Source: Bryobacterales bacterium
Lineage (GTDB): Bacteria; Acidobacteriota; Terriglobia; Bryobacterales; Bryobacteraceae
Direction of reading: 5' to 3'
Length of the DNA stretch: 49,237 nt
Assembly: GCA_003163855.1 (NCBI GenBank)
Contig: PLRJ01000060.1
Coordinates: forward strand, 24,022-73,258
Shown here: in pieces, positions 33,732 through 41,651 of the stretch
Position numbering within the stretch: position 1 is the stretch's first letter
Layout of the letters: every line of letters starts with the position of its first letter
Position numbers and translations under genes: made by a program
Notes under the pieces: generated by a model
What the model was told of the DNA's origin: nothing
The model's database searches: none
What the model saw: the letters and a program-made list of their open reading frames with translations, nothing else

Positions 33732-34979
33732 ATGTCTGACTTTGATATTGGCGTAGGCCCCACTCTCGCCGGGCGTGTTCACGAACAGCTTGGGGCGGTG
33801 GGCCTTTTTGCGGTGTTAATCGCCTTCACGCTGACCACGATGGACGGCGGCGACATCGCTCCGCGCGTTATTTCGGGCATCTTTCTGTTCATGGCGGCGT
33901 TGTTCTTTGCCGTGTCTTCTTCGCAGCGGATGAAGCTTGGCGTGCCTACCCAGTGCCTGCTGTTTATGACGCTGTGGGGCATACTGCAAACACTCTTTTT
34001 CCCGCAGAAGCTTGTCTTTAACGGTTGGAGTGGTGTTTTATTCTGGTTTACCGCGGCCGTTATCTCCATGGTGGGCGTTAATTCTTTTCGCCGCGCCCAT
34101 GTGGCTACGCAGTTCCGGCTTGGCGTCATCTACTTCTGTTCCGGCGTCTGCGTTCTCGATCTGCTGCAGCAGGCATCCGGAACAAACCGATACTTCTGGC
34201 TGATACCCAGCCGTTATCATGTTGTGTTCGGTTCCTTTGCTTACTGGAACAACTTCGCCCAATTCGTTGAGCTGGCACTCCCCATCACGCTTTGGCATGC
34301 GTTTGCCCGCAGCAAGCCGTCGGTCTTATTTTCGGTGCTCGCCGCGTTGCAGGTGTGCGCCGTGGTGGCGTCAGGATCGCGCGCGGGGGCAGCGCTGGTG
34401 CTGTTGGAGTTGATAGCCGTAGTCGCCATTGCCTACCGGCGTTATAGGAATCGCAGCATCGTCTATGGCGCGGCGATCGCCATTGCGCTTTGCATCATCT
34501 TTGTTAGCGCAGCAGGTTTCGAGACGCTCTCCAGCAAGCTTGAACAGAAAGACCAGATCTCAGTGCGCGCTAACATCAATCGGTCTTCACTGGCGATGAT
34601 CCGCCAGCACCCGTTTACCGGCTGGGGACTCGATACCTACGTACCGGTGTATAGAATGTTCGCTCTATACGACGACGGCAGCTATGTGAATCGCGCCCAT
34701 GACGACTGGCTGCAATGGACGGCGGAGGGGGGCATATTCTTTTCCGGTGCGATGCTTTTTCTCGTAATCTGGAGCGCTCGTCCTGCCCTGCGTTCAGGCT
34801 GGGGCATCGGTCTGCTGGCCATCTTTATCCATGCCGCCGTGGATTACCCATTTGCCCGCTTCGGTGTTTGCGGCTGGTATTTTGCGCTGGTCAGCATGAT
34901 GACTTATCAGCGCGTGCCCATTATTTTTGAATACGACAAGCCCGCGCGCGAGTCTGAGTTCAAGGAGGCCACGGCCTGA
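33732..34979 (+). CDS. O-antigen ligase family membrane protein
   Basis: This 415-residue polytopic membrane protein has about 11 helices and a Wzy_C-like periplasmic loop: SLAMIRQHPFTGWGLDTYVP followed by YVNRAHDDWLQWTAEGG. The H-D-D-W-L-Q segment corresponds to the HNDYLQ motif of the paralogue encoded at 9919-11250, with Asp in place of Asn. SGSRAGAALVLLELIAV precedes the loop. It should ligate or polymerise undecaprenyl-linked glycans. The secreted EEP-fold gene follows 4 bp downstream, so the two are likely co-transcribed. Confidence 0.83.
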   Translation: MSDFDIGVGPTLAGRVHEQLGAVGLFAVLIAFTLTTMDGGDIAPRVISGIFLFMAALFFAVSSSQRMKLGVPTQCLLFMTLWGILQTLFFPQKLVFNGWSGVLFWFTAAVISMVGVNSFRRAHVATQFRLGVIYFCSGVCVLDLLQQASGTNRYFWLIPSRYHVVFGSFAYWNNFAQFVELALPITLWHAFARSKPSVLFSVLAALQVCAVVASGSRAGAALVLLELIAVVAIAYRRYRNRSIVYGAAIAIALCIIFVSAAGFETLSSKLEQKDQISVRANINRSSLAMIRQHPFTGWGLDTYVPVYRMFALYDDGSYVNRAHDDWLQWTAEGGIFFSGAMLFLVIWSARPALRSGWGIGLLAIFIHAAVDYPFARFGVCGWYFALVSMMTYQRVPIIFEYDKPARESEFKEATA

Positions 34980-34983
34980 ATTT

Positions 34984-35880
34984 GTGAAGTTGCTGGTGTG
35001 TTTAGGTGTATTTCTCAGCCTTGCTGCTGGATTTTCACAGGGACCAAGCTCCGCGCCAACCATTGATTTCGATCAGCCGCGCGAGATCAAGGTAGATGGC
35101 GTGGTGCCAGAGGATGAACAGGCGCGAACGCTGCGCCTTGCCAACTGGAACATTGACCATGGCAGCAATCTGAAAGTCATCGCGTCCGAATTGCAGGAGG
35201 ACGCGCCCGATTTATGCCTCTTGCAGGAAGTGGATTGGAATGCCATGCGTTCCGGCAAGCTCGACGTAGCGCAGGCCATCGGGCGGCAGTTGCACCTGAA
35301 CGTGTCGTATGCCATTGAGTTTCAGGAATTGAGCCAGGGCAAGGACAAGCCTGCCTACATTGGACAGGCTACTCTCACGCGTCTGCCCATCCGCCGTTCG
35401 CGCGTGCTGCGTTTCAAAAAGCAATCGAACTTCTGGCGTCCAAACGGCCTGCTGCCGTCCTCGGTGCCCTTTATGCAAAGGCGGTTAGGGAGCCGCGTTG
35501 CCCTGGTGACTGACCTCGAGTTTCATGGCAAGCTGCTGGTGGTTTACAACGCGCATCTGGAGAGCCGCAGCATGGGGATGATTCAGGCAGCGCAGATAGA
35601 CGAGATGCTGGCTGACCTGAAGCAATACCCGCCTGACACGGCCGTAATTATCGGCGGCGACTTGAATAGCAAGTATTTCCCTAGCATTTTCCTGCGGAAA
35701 CTGGAACGCGAAGGTTTCCACAGCGCCTTAGGTGAGCAGGTGCGCCGAACGCATGCCATCGCCATGGCTCTGGACTGGATCTTCGTGCGGGGACCCTTTA
35801 AGTGGCAGGACGGAACGGTCCGGCGCGACGTTAAAGGATCGGATCATTATCCTATCTACGCGCAGCTCCAGCTTGAGTAG
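34984..35880 (+). CDS. Secreted endonuclease/exonuclease/phosphatase-fold protein
   Basis: This 298-residue protein has a signal peptide (KLLVCLGVFLSLAAGFSQG). EEP motifs in order: LRLANWNIDHG, DLCLLQEVDWNAM (metal Glu), YNAHLESRSMGM, AVIIGGDLNSKYF, and KGSDHYPIYAQL (terminal Asp-His). The core catalytic residues are therefore present. I chose the GTG at 34984 because it begins the signal peptide; an upstream TTG frame overlaps the ligase gene by 53 bp. It could be a nuclease, a phosphodiesterase or a lipid phosphatase; location next to an O-antigen ligase hints at lipid-linked substrates, as inference only. Its stop abuts the convergent HU gene stop. Confidence 0.82.
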   Translation: MKLLVCLGVFLSLAAGFSQGPSSAPTIDFDQPREIKVDGVVPEDEQARTLRLANWNIDHGSNLKVIASELQEDAPDLCLLQEVDWNAMRSGKLDVAQAIGRQLHLNVSYAIEFQELSQGKDKPAYIGQATLTRLPIRRSRVLRFKKQSNFWRPNGLLPSSVPFMQRRLGSRVALVTDLEFHGKLLVVYNAHLESRSMGMIQAAQIDEMLADLKQYPPDTAVIIGGDLNSKYFPSIFLRKLEREGFHSALGEQVRRTHAIAMALDWIFVRGPFKWQDGTVRRDVKGSDHYPIYAQLQLE

Positions 35881-36183
35881 TTATTTCGCCACTTCAACCG
35901 ACGACACTTTGGTGCTCAAGCGCTCCTTCAATTCTTTGCTGGGTCGAAAGCTGGCTTTGCGGCTGGCAGGTATTTCAATCGTGGCCCCGGTGCTCGGGTT
36001 GCGTCCGGTGCGCGCCTTGGTTTCCTTAGCTTCAAAAATGCCGAAGCCGCGCAGCTCCACGCGGTCGCCGCTGACCAGCGCAGTTGAGATCCGATCGAGA
36101 ATCGCCTCCACCATGCTTTCAATCTGTGCCTTTGGCTGGCCAGTCGCGGTGGCCACCGATTCTACTAGTTGTGGTTTAGTCAT
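35881..36183 (-). CDS. HU-family DNA-binding protein
   Basis: This 100-residue nucleoid protein begins MTKPQLVESVATATGQPKAQ and has the signature GDRVELRGFGIFEAKETKARTG followed by RNPSTGATIEIPASRKASFR, with the Pro of the DNA-bending arm in GRNPSTG. It differs clearly from the IHF-like protein encoded at 12193-12525. It is monocistronic. Its stop codon directly abuts that of the EEP gene. Confidence 0.93.
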   Translation of the reverse strand: MTKPQLVESVATATGQPKAQIESMVEAILDRISTALVSGDRVELRGFGIFEAKETKARTGRNPSTGATIEIPASRKASFRPSKELKERLSTKVSSVEVAK

Positions 36184-36242
36184 CCCCCCTAAGCATACCG
36201 AGGAGGCAGATGGGGGAATAGTTGGTTGTTACCAGCAGGCCG

Positions 36243-36260
36243 CGGAATTGTTTGATTCCG
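36243..36260. promoter_or_regulatory. Palindrome upstream of the toxin-antitoxin pair
   Basis: CGGAAT (36243-36248) and ATTCCG (36255-36260) are perfect inverted repeats around TGTTTG. It lies 46 bp before the antitoxin start and in the divergent region with the HU gene. It could be an operator for VapB autoregulation; no direct proof. Confidence 0.3.
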
Positions 36261-36306
36261 GGAGAATTTTTGGCATGGAGTTAACCTGAGAAATGAAAGG
36301 GTTCTT

Positions 36307-36567
36307 ATGACCTTGACACTCGATCTCCCGCCGCAAGTCGAAAAGGCATATCTGGCTGAGGCTCAGGCACGCGGACTGCCGCTCGCTGAAGTGGTGCGCG
36401 AGGTTCTAGTGGCGGCGCGCCCTGCAGATCCAGCCGCAGAACTCAGCCCCGAAGAGTGGGTGCGTGAATTCAGAGAGTGGGCCCAAAGCCATGCGGGACT
36501 TGGTTTGCCGATCCTCTCCGATGAGGATATTAGCCGGGAATCCATCTATGCCGACCGCGGACTATAA
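36307..36567 (+). CDS. VapB-like antitoxin
   Basis: This 86-residue protein starts MTLTLDLPPQVEKAYLAEAQ, a short beta strand plus helix typical of ribbon-helix-helix-like antitoxin N-termini, with ARGLPLAEVVREVLVA. The C-terminal part (EEWVREFREWAQSHAGLGLP, then SDEDISRESIYADRGL) is acidic and probably wraps the toxin. It is followed after 3 bp by a PIN-domain gene, the usual antitoxin-toxin order. Identification rests largely on that neighbour. Confidence 0.7.
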   Translation: MTLTLDLPPQVEKAYLAEAQARGLPLAEVVREVLVAARPADPAAELSPEEWVREFREWAQSHAGLGLPILSDEDISRESIYADRGL

Positions 36568-36570
36568 TCG

Positions 36571-37005
36571 GTGATTTTAGCCGATACGAATATCCTGCTG
36601 CGATCCCTGCACCCGGAACACCCGCATCACGAAATCGCGGAAAAGGCCTTAAGCACGTTGCGCTTGAGTGGAGAGACTCTTTGCATCGGGCCGCAGAATC
36701 TCGTGGAGTTCTGGGCAGTCGCAACGCGGCCATGGAGCGAGAATGGACTAGGTTTGGACTCGCCCGTGGCCGCGCGGGAAATCGCAAAATTGCGCCGCTT
36801 GTTCCACCTGTTGGCGTATCCACAGGAAGTACCGGACACGTGGCAGAGGATGGTAGTCGATCTAGGGATTTCCGGAAAGCAAACACACGATGCGCACCTT
36901 GCCGCCATCATGCGAATAAACGCGGTGCCAAGCATCCCAACGTTTAACGGGGCGCATTTCATCCGGTTTCCGGGAATTGCAGTTATCGATCCTGCACAGG
37001 TATAG
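36571..37005 (+). CDS. PIN-domain toxin (VapC-like ribonuclease)
   Basis: This 144-residue protein has a PIN nuclease core: MILADTNILLRSLHPEHP with D5, NLVEFWAVATRP with E46, and SGKQTHDAHLAAIM with D107. The last block TFNGAHFIRFPG aligns with the usual TxNxxDF, but the fourth acidic residue is replaced (Gly-Ala-His), which is common in this subgroup. It probably cleaves tRNA or rRNA when free of the antitoxin. The start is GTG. A truncated Uma2 gene follows. Confidence 0.82.
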   Translation: MILADTNILLRSLHPEHPHHEIAEKALSTLRLSGETLCIGPQNLVEFWAVATRPWSENGLGLDSPVAAREIAKLRRLFHLLAYPQEVPDTWQRMVVDLGISGKQTHDAHLAAIMRINAVPSIPTFNGAHFIRFPGIAVIDPAQV

Positions 37006-37168
37006 GTTAGCTACCGTCCGGGAGCAACACGGGAGGCAAAGAGCCTCAACCTGGCCGAGCAGCAGGTTGCGCTCCATAAAACACAAAAGGGGCTTAAGCG
37101 GGGCGAGGGGCTTCCGAATAGCGTCTGGAGGCAAGGGTCGGTTCCATTCTTGAAAGAGCATTTTCGAA

Positions 37169-37534
37169 TTGCAAAGTCTACGGTCCGAGCTTGAACGTTA
37201 CATCGCCTCGGCGAACAAGATCGTCCACCCGGATGCGACGGTGATCGGCGGACCGGAGAACTACCCGAAGCCGGACTGCATCGATAATCCGACCATTGTT
37301 GTCGAAGTCACCTCTCCGTCAACCAAGGATTATGACTACGGAACGAAACGAGCACATTACTTCAGCCTACCCAGCGTGCAACACTATCTGCTTGTGAGTC
37401 AGACTGAGAAGACGGTCGGGCACTATGAGCGGTCAGGCGCGGGGTGGACCTACATAGACCGCCAATCCGATGCCACTTTTCTCCTCGGAAACGTTGAAAT
37501 TGCAGTCGGCGACATCTACGCTGGCATTTTATGA
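37169..37534 (+). pseudogene. Uma2 family (DUF820) endonuclease, 5'-truncated
   Basis: The 121-residue frame matches the C-terminal two thirds of Uma2 proteins: the PD-(D/E)XK core has HPDATVIGG (D22), NPTIVVEVTSPST (E46) and YDYGTKRAHYFSLPSVQHYL (K60), then LLVSQTEKTVGHYERSG. The N-terminal 60-70 residues normal for the family are missing: an in-frame TGA lies at 37151-37153 and upstream frames do not supply them. The only start is a TTG without a ribosome site. Probably a degraded gene, despite an intact catalytic core. The 37006-37168 stretch has no recognisable domain. Confidence 0.7.
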
Positions 37535-37543
37535 CTCACCGCT

Positions 37544-37552
37544 TGCTATAAT
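37544..37552 (+). promoter_or_regulatory. Extended -10 promoter of yceD-rpmF-plsX
   Basis: TG-C-TATAAT is a perfect -10 with the extended TG motif, 41 bp before the yceD start. No good -35 was found. The context, just after the truncated Uma2 frame and before an AAGGAGGG ribosome site, supports it. Confidence 0.65.
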
Positions 37553-37592
37553 CAACATTTGTTTGTCTGATCGGTCTCAAGGAGGGTTGTGT

Positions 37593-38141
37593 TTGTTCAT
37601 TAGCCTCCAGGAACTAGAAACTCAGAATGTCCGTTTTAAGGCTGACATCCCAGCAGGCGAGATCGAGTTTGACAGCAAGCTGAAGCAAGCTACGGCTCTG
37701 CACACGGAAGGTGTGGCCAGCCTGCTAAGCCACTCGGTTGGCGATGTGCGTGTCCAGGGTGACTTGGATGTGCACATAGATGCGGTTTGCGACCGCTGCC
37801 TGGAAGCTGTTAAGTTTCCCATCAGGCGCCACTTCGACCTGGTCTATTTGCCTGCAAGTGAGGCGGTTGAGGGCGGCGAAGAGGAAATAGAGGAAGCGGG
37901 AGTCGATGTAGGCTTCTACGAAGGCAATGGCCTTGAGCTGAACGATGTCCTGCGGGAAGTTGTTTTGTTAGACCTGCCTATGCAGGTTGTATGCGACGAA
38001 GCTTGCAAAGGGATTTGTCCCGTTTGTGGGCAGAATCGCAACCAGCGTGATTGTGACTGCCGCACCAAGGCAGAAGACGACCGTTGGAACAAATTGAAGA
38101 GTTTGCGGGCTGAAATGGCCCGCGAAGGAATTAGAAAGTAG
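37593..38141 (+). CDS. yceD: YceD/DUF177 family protein
   Basis: This 182-residue protein is the usual partner upstream of rpmF, linked to 23S rRNA/L32 assembly. It starts with TTG at 37593, spaced 7 nt from GGAGGG, giving FISLQELETQNVRFKADIPA. It has CDRCLEAVKFPIRRHFDLVY and the C-terminal Cys-rich block CDEACKGICPVCGQNRNQRDCD, a likely zinc site. The acidic stretch EGGEEEIEEAGVDVGFYEG is typical. Followed by rpmF after 7 bp. Confidence 0.88.
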   Translation: MFISLQELETQNVRFKADIPAGEIEFDSKLKQATALHTEGVASLLSHSVGDVRVQGDLDVHIDAVCDRCLEAVKFPIRRHFDLVYLPASEAVEGGEEEIEEAGVDVGFYEGNGLELNDVLREVVLLDLPMQVVCDEACKGICPVCGQNRNQRDCDCRTKAEDDRWNKLKSLRAEMAREGIRK

Positions 38142-38148
38142 GAAAGTA

Positions 38149-38331
38149 ATGCCAAATCCGAAACGCCGCCATTCGAAGCGACGTACGTCAACGCGCCGCG
38201 CCCATGATTCGCTGGCGATCCCCCAATTAGCCGAGTGTCCTAACTGTCACGAAAAGATTCGCGCCCACCGGGCTTGCCCCCATTGCGGCAAATATAAGGG
38301 TCGCGAAGTGATAGAAGTCGTACAAGCTTAG
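38149..38331 (+). CDS. rpmF: 50S ribosomal protein L32
   Basis: This 60-residue ribosomal protein starts [20 protein letters not shown] and has two CxxC pairs, CPNC and CPHC, forming the zinc ribbon of the zinc-containing L32 form. The order yceD-rpmF-plsX is conserved across bacteria. Normal length. Confidence 0.97.
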   Translation: MPNPKRRHSKRRTSTRRAHDSLAIPQLAECPNCHEKIRAHRACPHCGKYKGREVIEVVQA

Positions 38332-38363
38332 TTGCTGTTAAGGCCGATCACAAGACCAAATAC

Positions 38364-39380
38364 ATGGTGACCATAGCCGTGGATGCGATGGGCGGCGATC
38401 ATTTCCCTAAGCCGGAAGTGGCGGGTGCAGTGCAAGCCGCTGAGCAGTTTGGCGTCAAAGTAATTCTGGTTGGGCTGCAAGATGCAATTGCGGCTGAGTT
38501 GAACCTGCACAGCGGCTGGAAATCGCTGCCCATTGAGATTCGCCACGCGAGTGAGCAGATCACCATGGAAGACAGCGCGGGCAAAGCCATGCGCGCCAAG
38601 AAAGACAGTTCCATTCGCGTAGCCTGCCGCCTGGTGCGAGAAGGCACCGCGCAAGGCGTCGTCTCGGCTGGCAACACGGGCGCAGTGATGGCCACCGCCA
38701 AAATCGTCCAAGGCATGTTGCGCGGCGTAGACCGCCCCGCGCTAGGCGCGCCCTTCCCCACCGTCAAGGGTGGTTCGGCAGTGATGCTGGATGTCGGCGC
38801 CAATGTGGATTGCTCGGCCAAAATGCTGGCGCAGTTCGCGGTTATGGGCAACGCTTATGCGCGCATCATCTTGAAGTTAAGTAATCCGCGCGTTGGTCTA
38901 CTTTCTATCGGTGAGGAAGAGCACAAGGGCAACACTCTTACCCACGAAGCCTTCCCGCTGCTCAAAAACCTGTCTGGCATCAATTTCATTGGCAACGTGG
39001 AAGGCCGCCATGTCTATACCGGCGATGTGGACGTGATCGTCTGCGACGGGTTTGTCGGCAATGTGGCTTTGAAAACCAGCGAAGGTTTGGAAGAAGCTAT
39101 TCGTAACATGCTTCGCGAGCAGATGCTGGCTACTCCGCTGCGCAAGTTAGGCGCCTGGCTGTCTCGAGGCGCGTTTGCCGACTTCAAGAAACGGGTCGAT
39201 TACAGCGAATACGGCGGAGCCCCGCTCCTGGGTTTGAACGGTACCTGTGTCATTTGCCACGGGCGCTCCACGGCAAAGGCCATCGCCAACGCCATTCGCG
39301 TCGCGAAAGAATCGTCGGAGGGCAAGATCGACGAGGCAGTTGCATCGGAACTGCTGCAATTCACATCAGCCTCAGTGTAG
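38364..39380 (+). CDS. plsX: Phosphate acyltransferase PlsX
   Basis: This 338-residue enzyme makes acyl-phosphate from acyl-ACP for phospholipid synthesis. Motifs: [86 protein letters not shown], and [18 protein letters not shown]. It lies 32 bp after rpmF. fabH, often next, is absent; dsbD follows instead. Confidence 0.96.
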   Translation: MVTIAVDAMGGDHFPKPEVAGAVQAAEQFGVKVILVGLQDAIAAELNLHSGWKSLPIEIRHASEQITMEDSAGKAMRAKKDSSIRVACRLVREGTAQGVVSAGNTGAVMATAKIVQGMLRGVDRPALGAPFPTVKGGSAVMLDVGANVDCSAKMLAQFAVMGNAYARIILKLSNPRVGLLSIGEEEHKGNTLTHEAFPLLKNLSGINFIGNVEGRHVYTGDVDVIVCDGFVGNVALKTSEGLEEAIRNMLREQMLATPLRKLGAWLSRGAFADFKKRVDYSEYGGAPLLGLNGTCVICHGRSTAKAIANAIRVAKESSEGKIDEAVASELLQFTSASV

Positions 39381-39389
39381 GTTAAGAAG

Positions 39390-41291
39390 ATGTTCCGCAC
39401 CGTGTTTTTGAGGCTTGCGCTGGCGACAGCGCTGCTGCCATTTCTGGCGACGGCCAAGGACGATCCAGTGCAATGGACGCTGAAGGCCCGCAACAGCAGC
39501 GTGGCACCCGGGGGGGCGGCCATCTTCGAGTTGACTGCCACCATTCAGGACGGCTGGCATCTCTACTCGCCCACTACCCCTCCTGGCGGTCCCATCATCA
39601 CCACCATTCGCCTGCCTCAGACGGATGCCGTCGCTAAATACCAGGTTTATCGGCCCGAACCGGTCCGCAAGATGGATCCGAATTTTCAGATTGAAACTGA
39701 AACTTACACGGGCAGCGCGATCTTTCTGGTTCAGGCCGACACTGCGAAGACCGCTTCGGGAAAGGTGCCCGTCGCGGTCGAAGTTCGCTATCAGGCTTGC
39801 ACGGGAACGAAGTGCCTGCCGCCGGTTAAGAAGACTGTCTCCGATACTTTGACCTTTGCTGCAGGTGCTCCGGCCGCTCCTTTCTCGACCGTTGGCTACA
39901 CATTGATTGGTGCTGCCTCGTCTCCACCCATTTCGGCGCCCAAGGCTGCAAGTTCGGCGGGTCCGTCCCCGGCCGCAACGCAGGATCTGCTTCCATTCCT
40001 CCTAACCGCCTTTGGATTCGGCCTCGCGGCGCTATTTACCCCATGCGTTTTTCCGATGATCCCGATTACCGTCTCCTTCTTCATTGGACAGGGCGGTGCC
40101 GATCAACCAAAGAAGTCGGGGTGGATCCAGGCGCTGATCTTCTGCCTCGGCATTATCGTCTTATTCACTGGCTTAGGCTTCCTGGTGACCGCCATCGCTG
40201 GCCCCTTCGGCGTAGTGCAACTCGGTTCCAGTCCCTGGGTGAATGGATTCATAGCCATCGTATTCTTCGCCTTCGGGCTTAGCCTGCTGGGAGCGTTCGA
40301 GCTTACCTTGCCCTCGGGAGTGCTCACCAAGTTGAACAGCGCCTCGCAAGGCGGCGGCTATGTAGGCACGCTCCTAATGGGTCTGACGTTCTCGCTAACG
40401 TCCTTCGCCTGCATCGGGCCCATCGTCGGCCCCTTGCTGATTGCGTCCGTGCAATCAAAAGGCGCACAGCCCGTACTCGGCATGCTGGCCTTTGCAACTG
40501 GCTTGGCCGCACCGTTTTTCTTTTTGGCGCTTTTCCCTTCCTATCTGCAGCGCCTTCCGCGCAGCGGCGGCTGGATGGCCCGAGTCAAAATCGTGCTGGG
40601 CTTTGTCGTGCTGGCGGTTATGCTCAAGTACCTCAGCAACGTCGATCAGGTGCTGCAAACTCACTGGCTGACGCGTGAGCGATTCCTGGCCGCATGGATT
40701 GTGCTGTTCGCGCTGCCTGGGCTTTATCTTCTCGGCTTGATCGTCATGGAAGGCATCAAGCGCGATGAACGCCTTTCCGTTTCGCGCGCCCTGATCGCAG
40801 CTTTGTTCTTAATCTTTTCTATCAGCTTGATACCCGGCCTTTTCGGCCAGCACTTGGGCGAACTCGATGCATTCATTCCGGAATCGACCGCTACTGGTAT
40901 CGGTTCCATCTCGCAGGCCGCACCGGCAAACTACTTCAAAAACAACCTGGATGGTGCCCTTGCCACCGCCAAACAGCAGAACAAGCTGGTGCTGGTCAAC
41001 TTCACCGGCTACGCCTGCACCAACTGCCATTGGATGAAGGCGAATATGTTCACCCGTCCGGAGATCCGTAGCCTGCTAGACAATATGGTTATCGTGGATC
41101 TTTACACGGACGGAACGGACGTTGAATCTGAAAAGAATCAAAAGCTGGAAGACCAGAAATTCTCGACGGTCTCCATTCCTTTTTACGCCATCATGGATCC
41201 GAATCAGACCGTCGTCGCCACCTTCCCGGAATCTACGCGGGACGCGCAGAAATTTATGGCGTTTCTCGAAAATAAATCCCCAATCGTATAA
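39390..41291 (+). CDS. dsbD: Thiol:disulfide interchange protein DsbD
   Basis: This 633-residue membrane protein moves reducing equivalents from cytosolic thioredoxin to the periplasm. After a signal peptide (about 1-22) come the periplasmic alpha domain with CTGTKC (C137/C142), then a polytopic domain with LFTPCVFPMIPITVSFFIG and SFACIGPIVGPL, whose cysteines form the transmembrane relay. The C-terminal thioredoxin domain has NFTGYACTNCHWMKANMF (CTNC active site). All three domains and six catalytic cysteines are present. It ends 13 bp before tRNA-Leu. Confidence 0.93.
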   Translation: MFRTVFLRLALATALLPFLATAKDDPVQWTLKARNSSVAPGGAAIFELTATIQDGWHLYSPTTPPGGPIITTIRLPQTDAVAKYQVYRPEPVRKMDPNFQIETETYTGSAIFLVQADTAKTASGKVPVAVEVRYQACTGTKCLPPVKKTVSDTLTFAAGAPAAPFSTVGYTLIGAASSPPISAPKAASSAGPSPAATQDLLPFLLTAFGFGLAALFTPCVFPMIPITVSFFIGQGGADQPKKSGWIQALIFCLGIIVLFTGLGFLVTAIAGPFGVVQLGSSPWVNGFIAIVFFAFGLSLLGAFELTLPSGVLTKLNSASQGGGYVGTLLMGLTFSLTSFACIGPIVGPLLIASVQSKGAQPVLGMLAFATGLAAPFFFLALFPSYLQRLPRSGGWMARVKIVLGFVVLAVMLKYLSNVDQVLQTHWLTRERFLAAWIVLFALPGLYLLGLIVMEGIKRDERLSVSRALIAALFLIFSISLIPGLFGQHLGELDAFIPESTATGIGSISQAAPANYFKNNLDGALATAKQQNKLVLVNFTGYACTNCHWMKANMFTRPEIRSLLDNMVIVDLYTDGTDVESEKNQKLEDQKFSTVSIPFYAIMDPNQTVVATFPESTRDAQKFMAFLENKSPIV

Positions 41292-41304
41292 TTGATCACG
41301 AAGC

Positions 41305-41391
41305 GGCCTCGTGGCGGAATTGGCAGACGCGCAGGATTTAGGTTCCTGTATTCGCAAGGGTGTGAGAGTTCGACCCTCTCCGAGGCCACCA
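41305..41391 (+). tRNA. tRNA-Leu (anticodon UAG)
   Basis: The acceptor stem GGCCTCG (41305-41311) pairs with CGAGGCC (41381-41387), followed by A and an encoded CCA. The anticodon stem CAGGA/TCCTG flanks TTTAGGT, giving UAG. The T arm GAGAG-TTCGACC-CTCTC is perfect, and the long variable region marks a class II tRNA. It reads CUA and other CUN codons. Confidence 0.95.
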
Positions 41392-41393
41392 AA

Positions 41394-41639
41394 TTACTCG
41401 CCAACTATTTCCTGAAAGGTCCATGGGCAAGCTTCCGGAAAGGTATCTTCTCCCAGTTGCGTTTCGCTGGCCGCCTGGAGTCGCGCATCTTCGTAGGCAT
41501 CAGCCACCAACGTAGCCACTTGCGGCCTCAGACTGGGACTTTCCGTCAGGAATCGAATAATGCCACGTCTTTGTATTCGAATGGAAAGCTCCCAGCTTCT
41601 AGTGGCCTTATCCGGTTGGAACTCGGCTTCGATGATAAC
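41394..41639 (-). pseudogene. DUF29 family protein, C-terminal remnant
   Basis: On the reverse strand an open stretch of 81 codons ends at TAA (41394-41396). It reads RGIIRFLTESPSLRPQVATL, then DAYEDARLQAASETQLGEDT and FPEACPWTFQEIVGE. The pattern YxxAR..AA.ETxL..xTFPxxCPWT is the hallmark of DUF29 C-termini. A TAG lies directly upstream in frame and no ATG exists in the stretch, so the N-terminal half is lost. It is squeezed between tRNA-Leu and the Tat-protein gene. DUF29 genes are often mobile or multicopy; an insertion and decay at the tRNA 3' end is possible. Confidence 0.7.
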
Positions 41640-41651
41640 CTAAACTTCGCT

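Noticed and set aside
36862-37161. 99-codon reverse frame across the PIN toxin end
   Set aside because: It is antisense to the PIN gene for half its length, and its product has no recognisable domain.
41292-41651. 120-residue N-terminal extension of the Tat-exported protein
   Set aside because: It would translate the tRNA-Leu gene and the antisense DUF29 remnant; the Tat signal begins shortly after ATG 41652.
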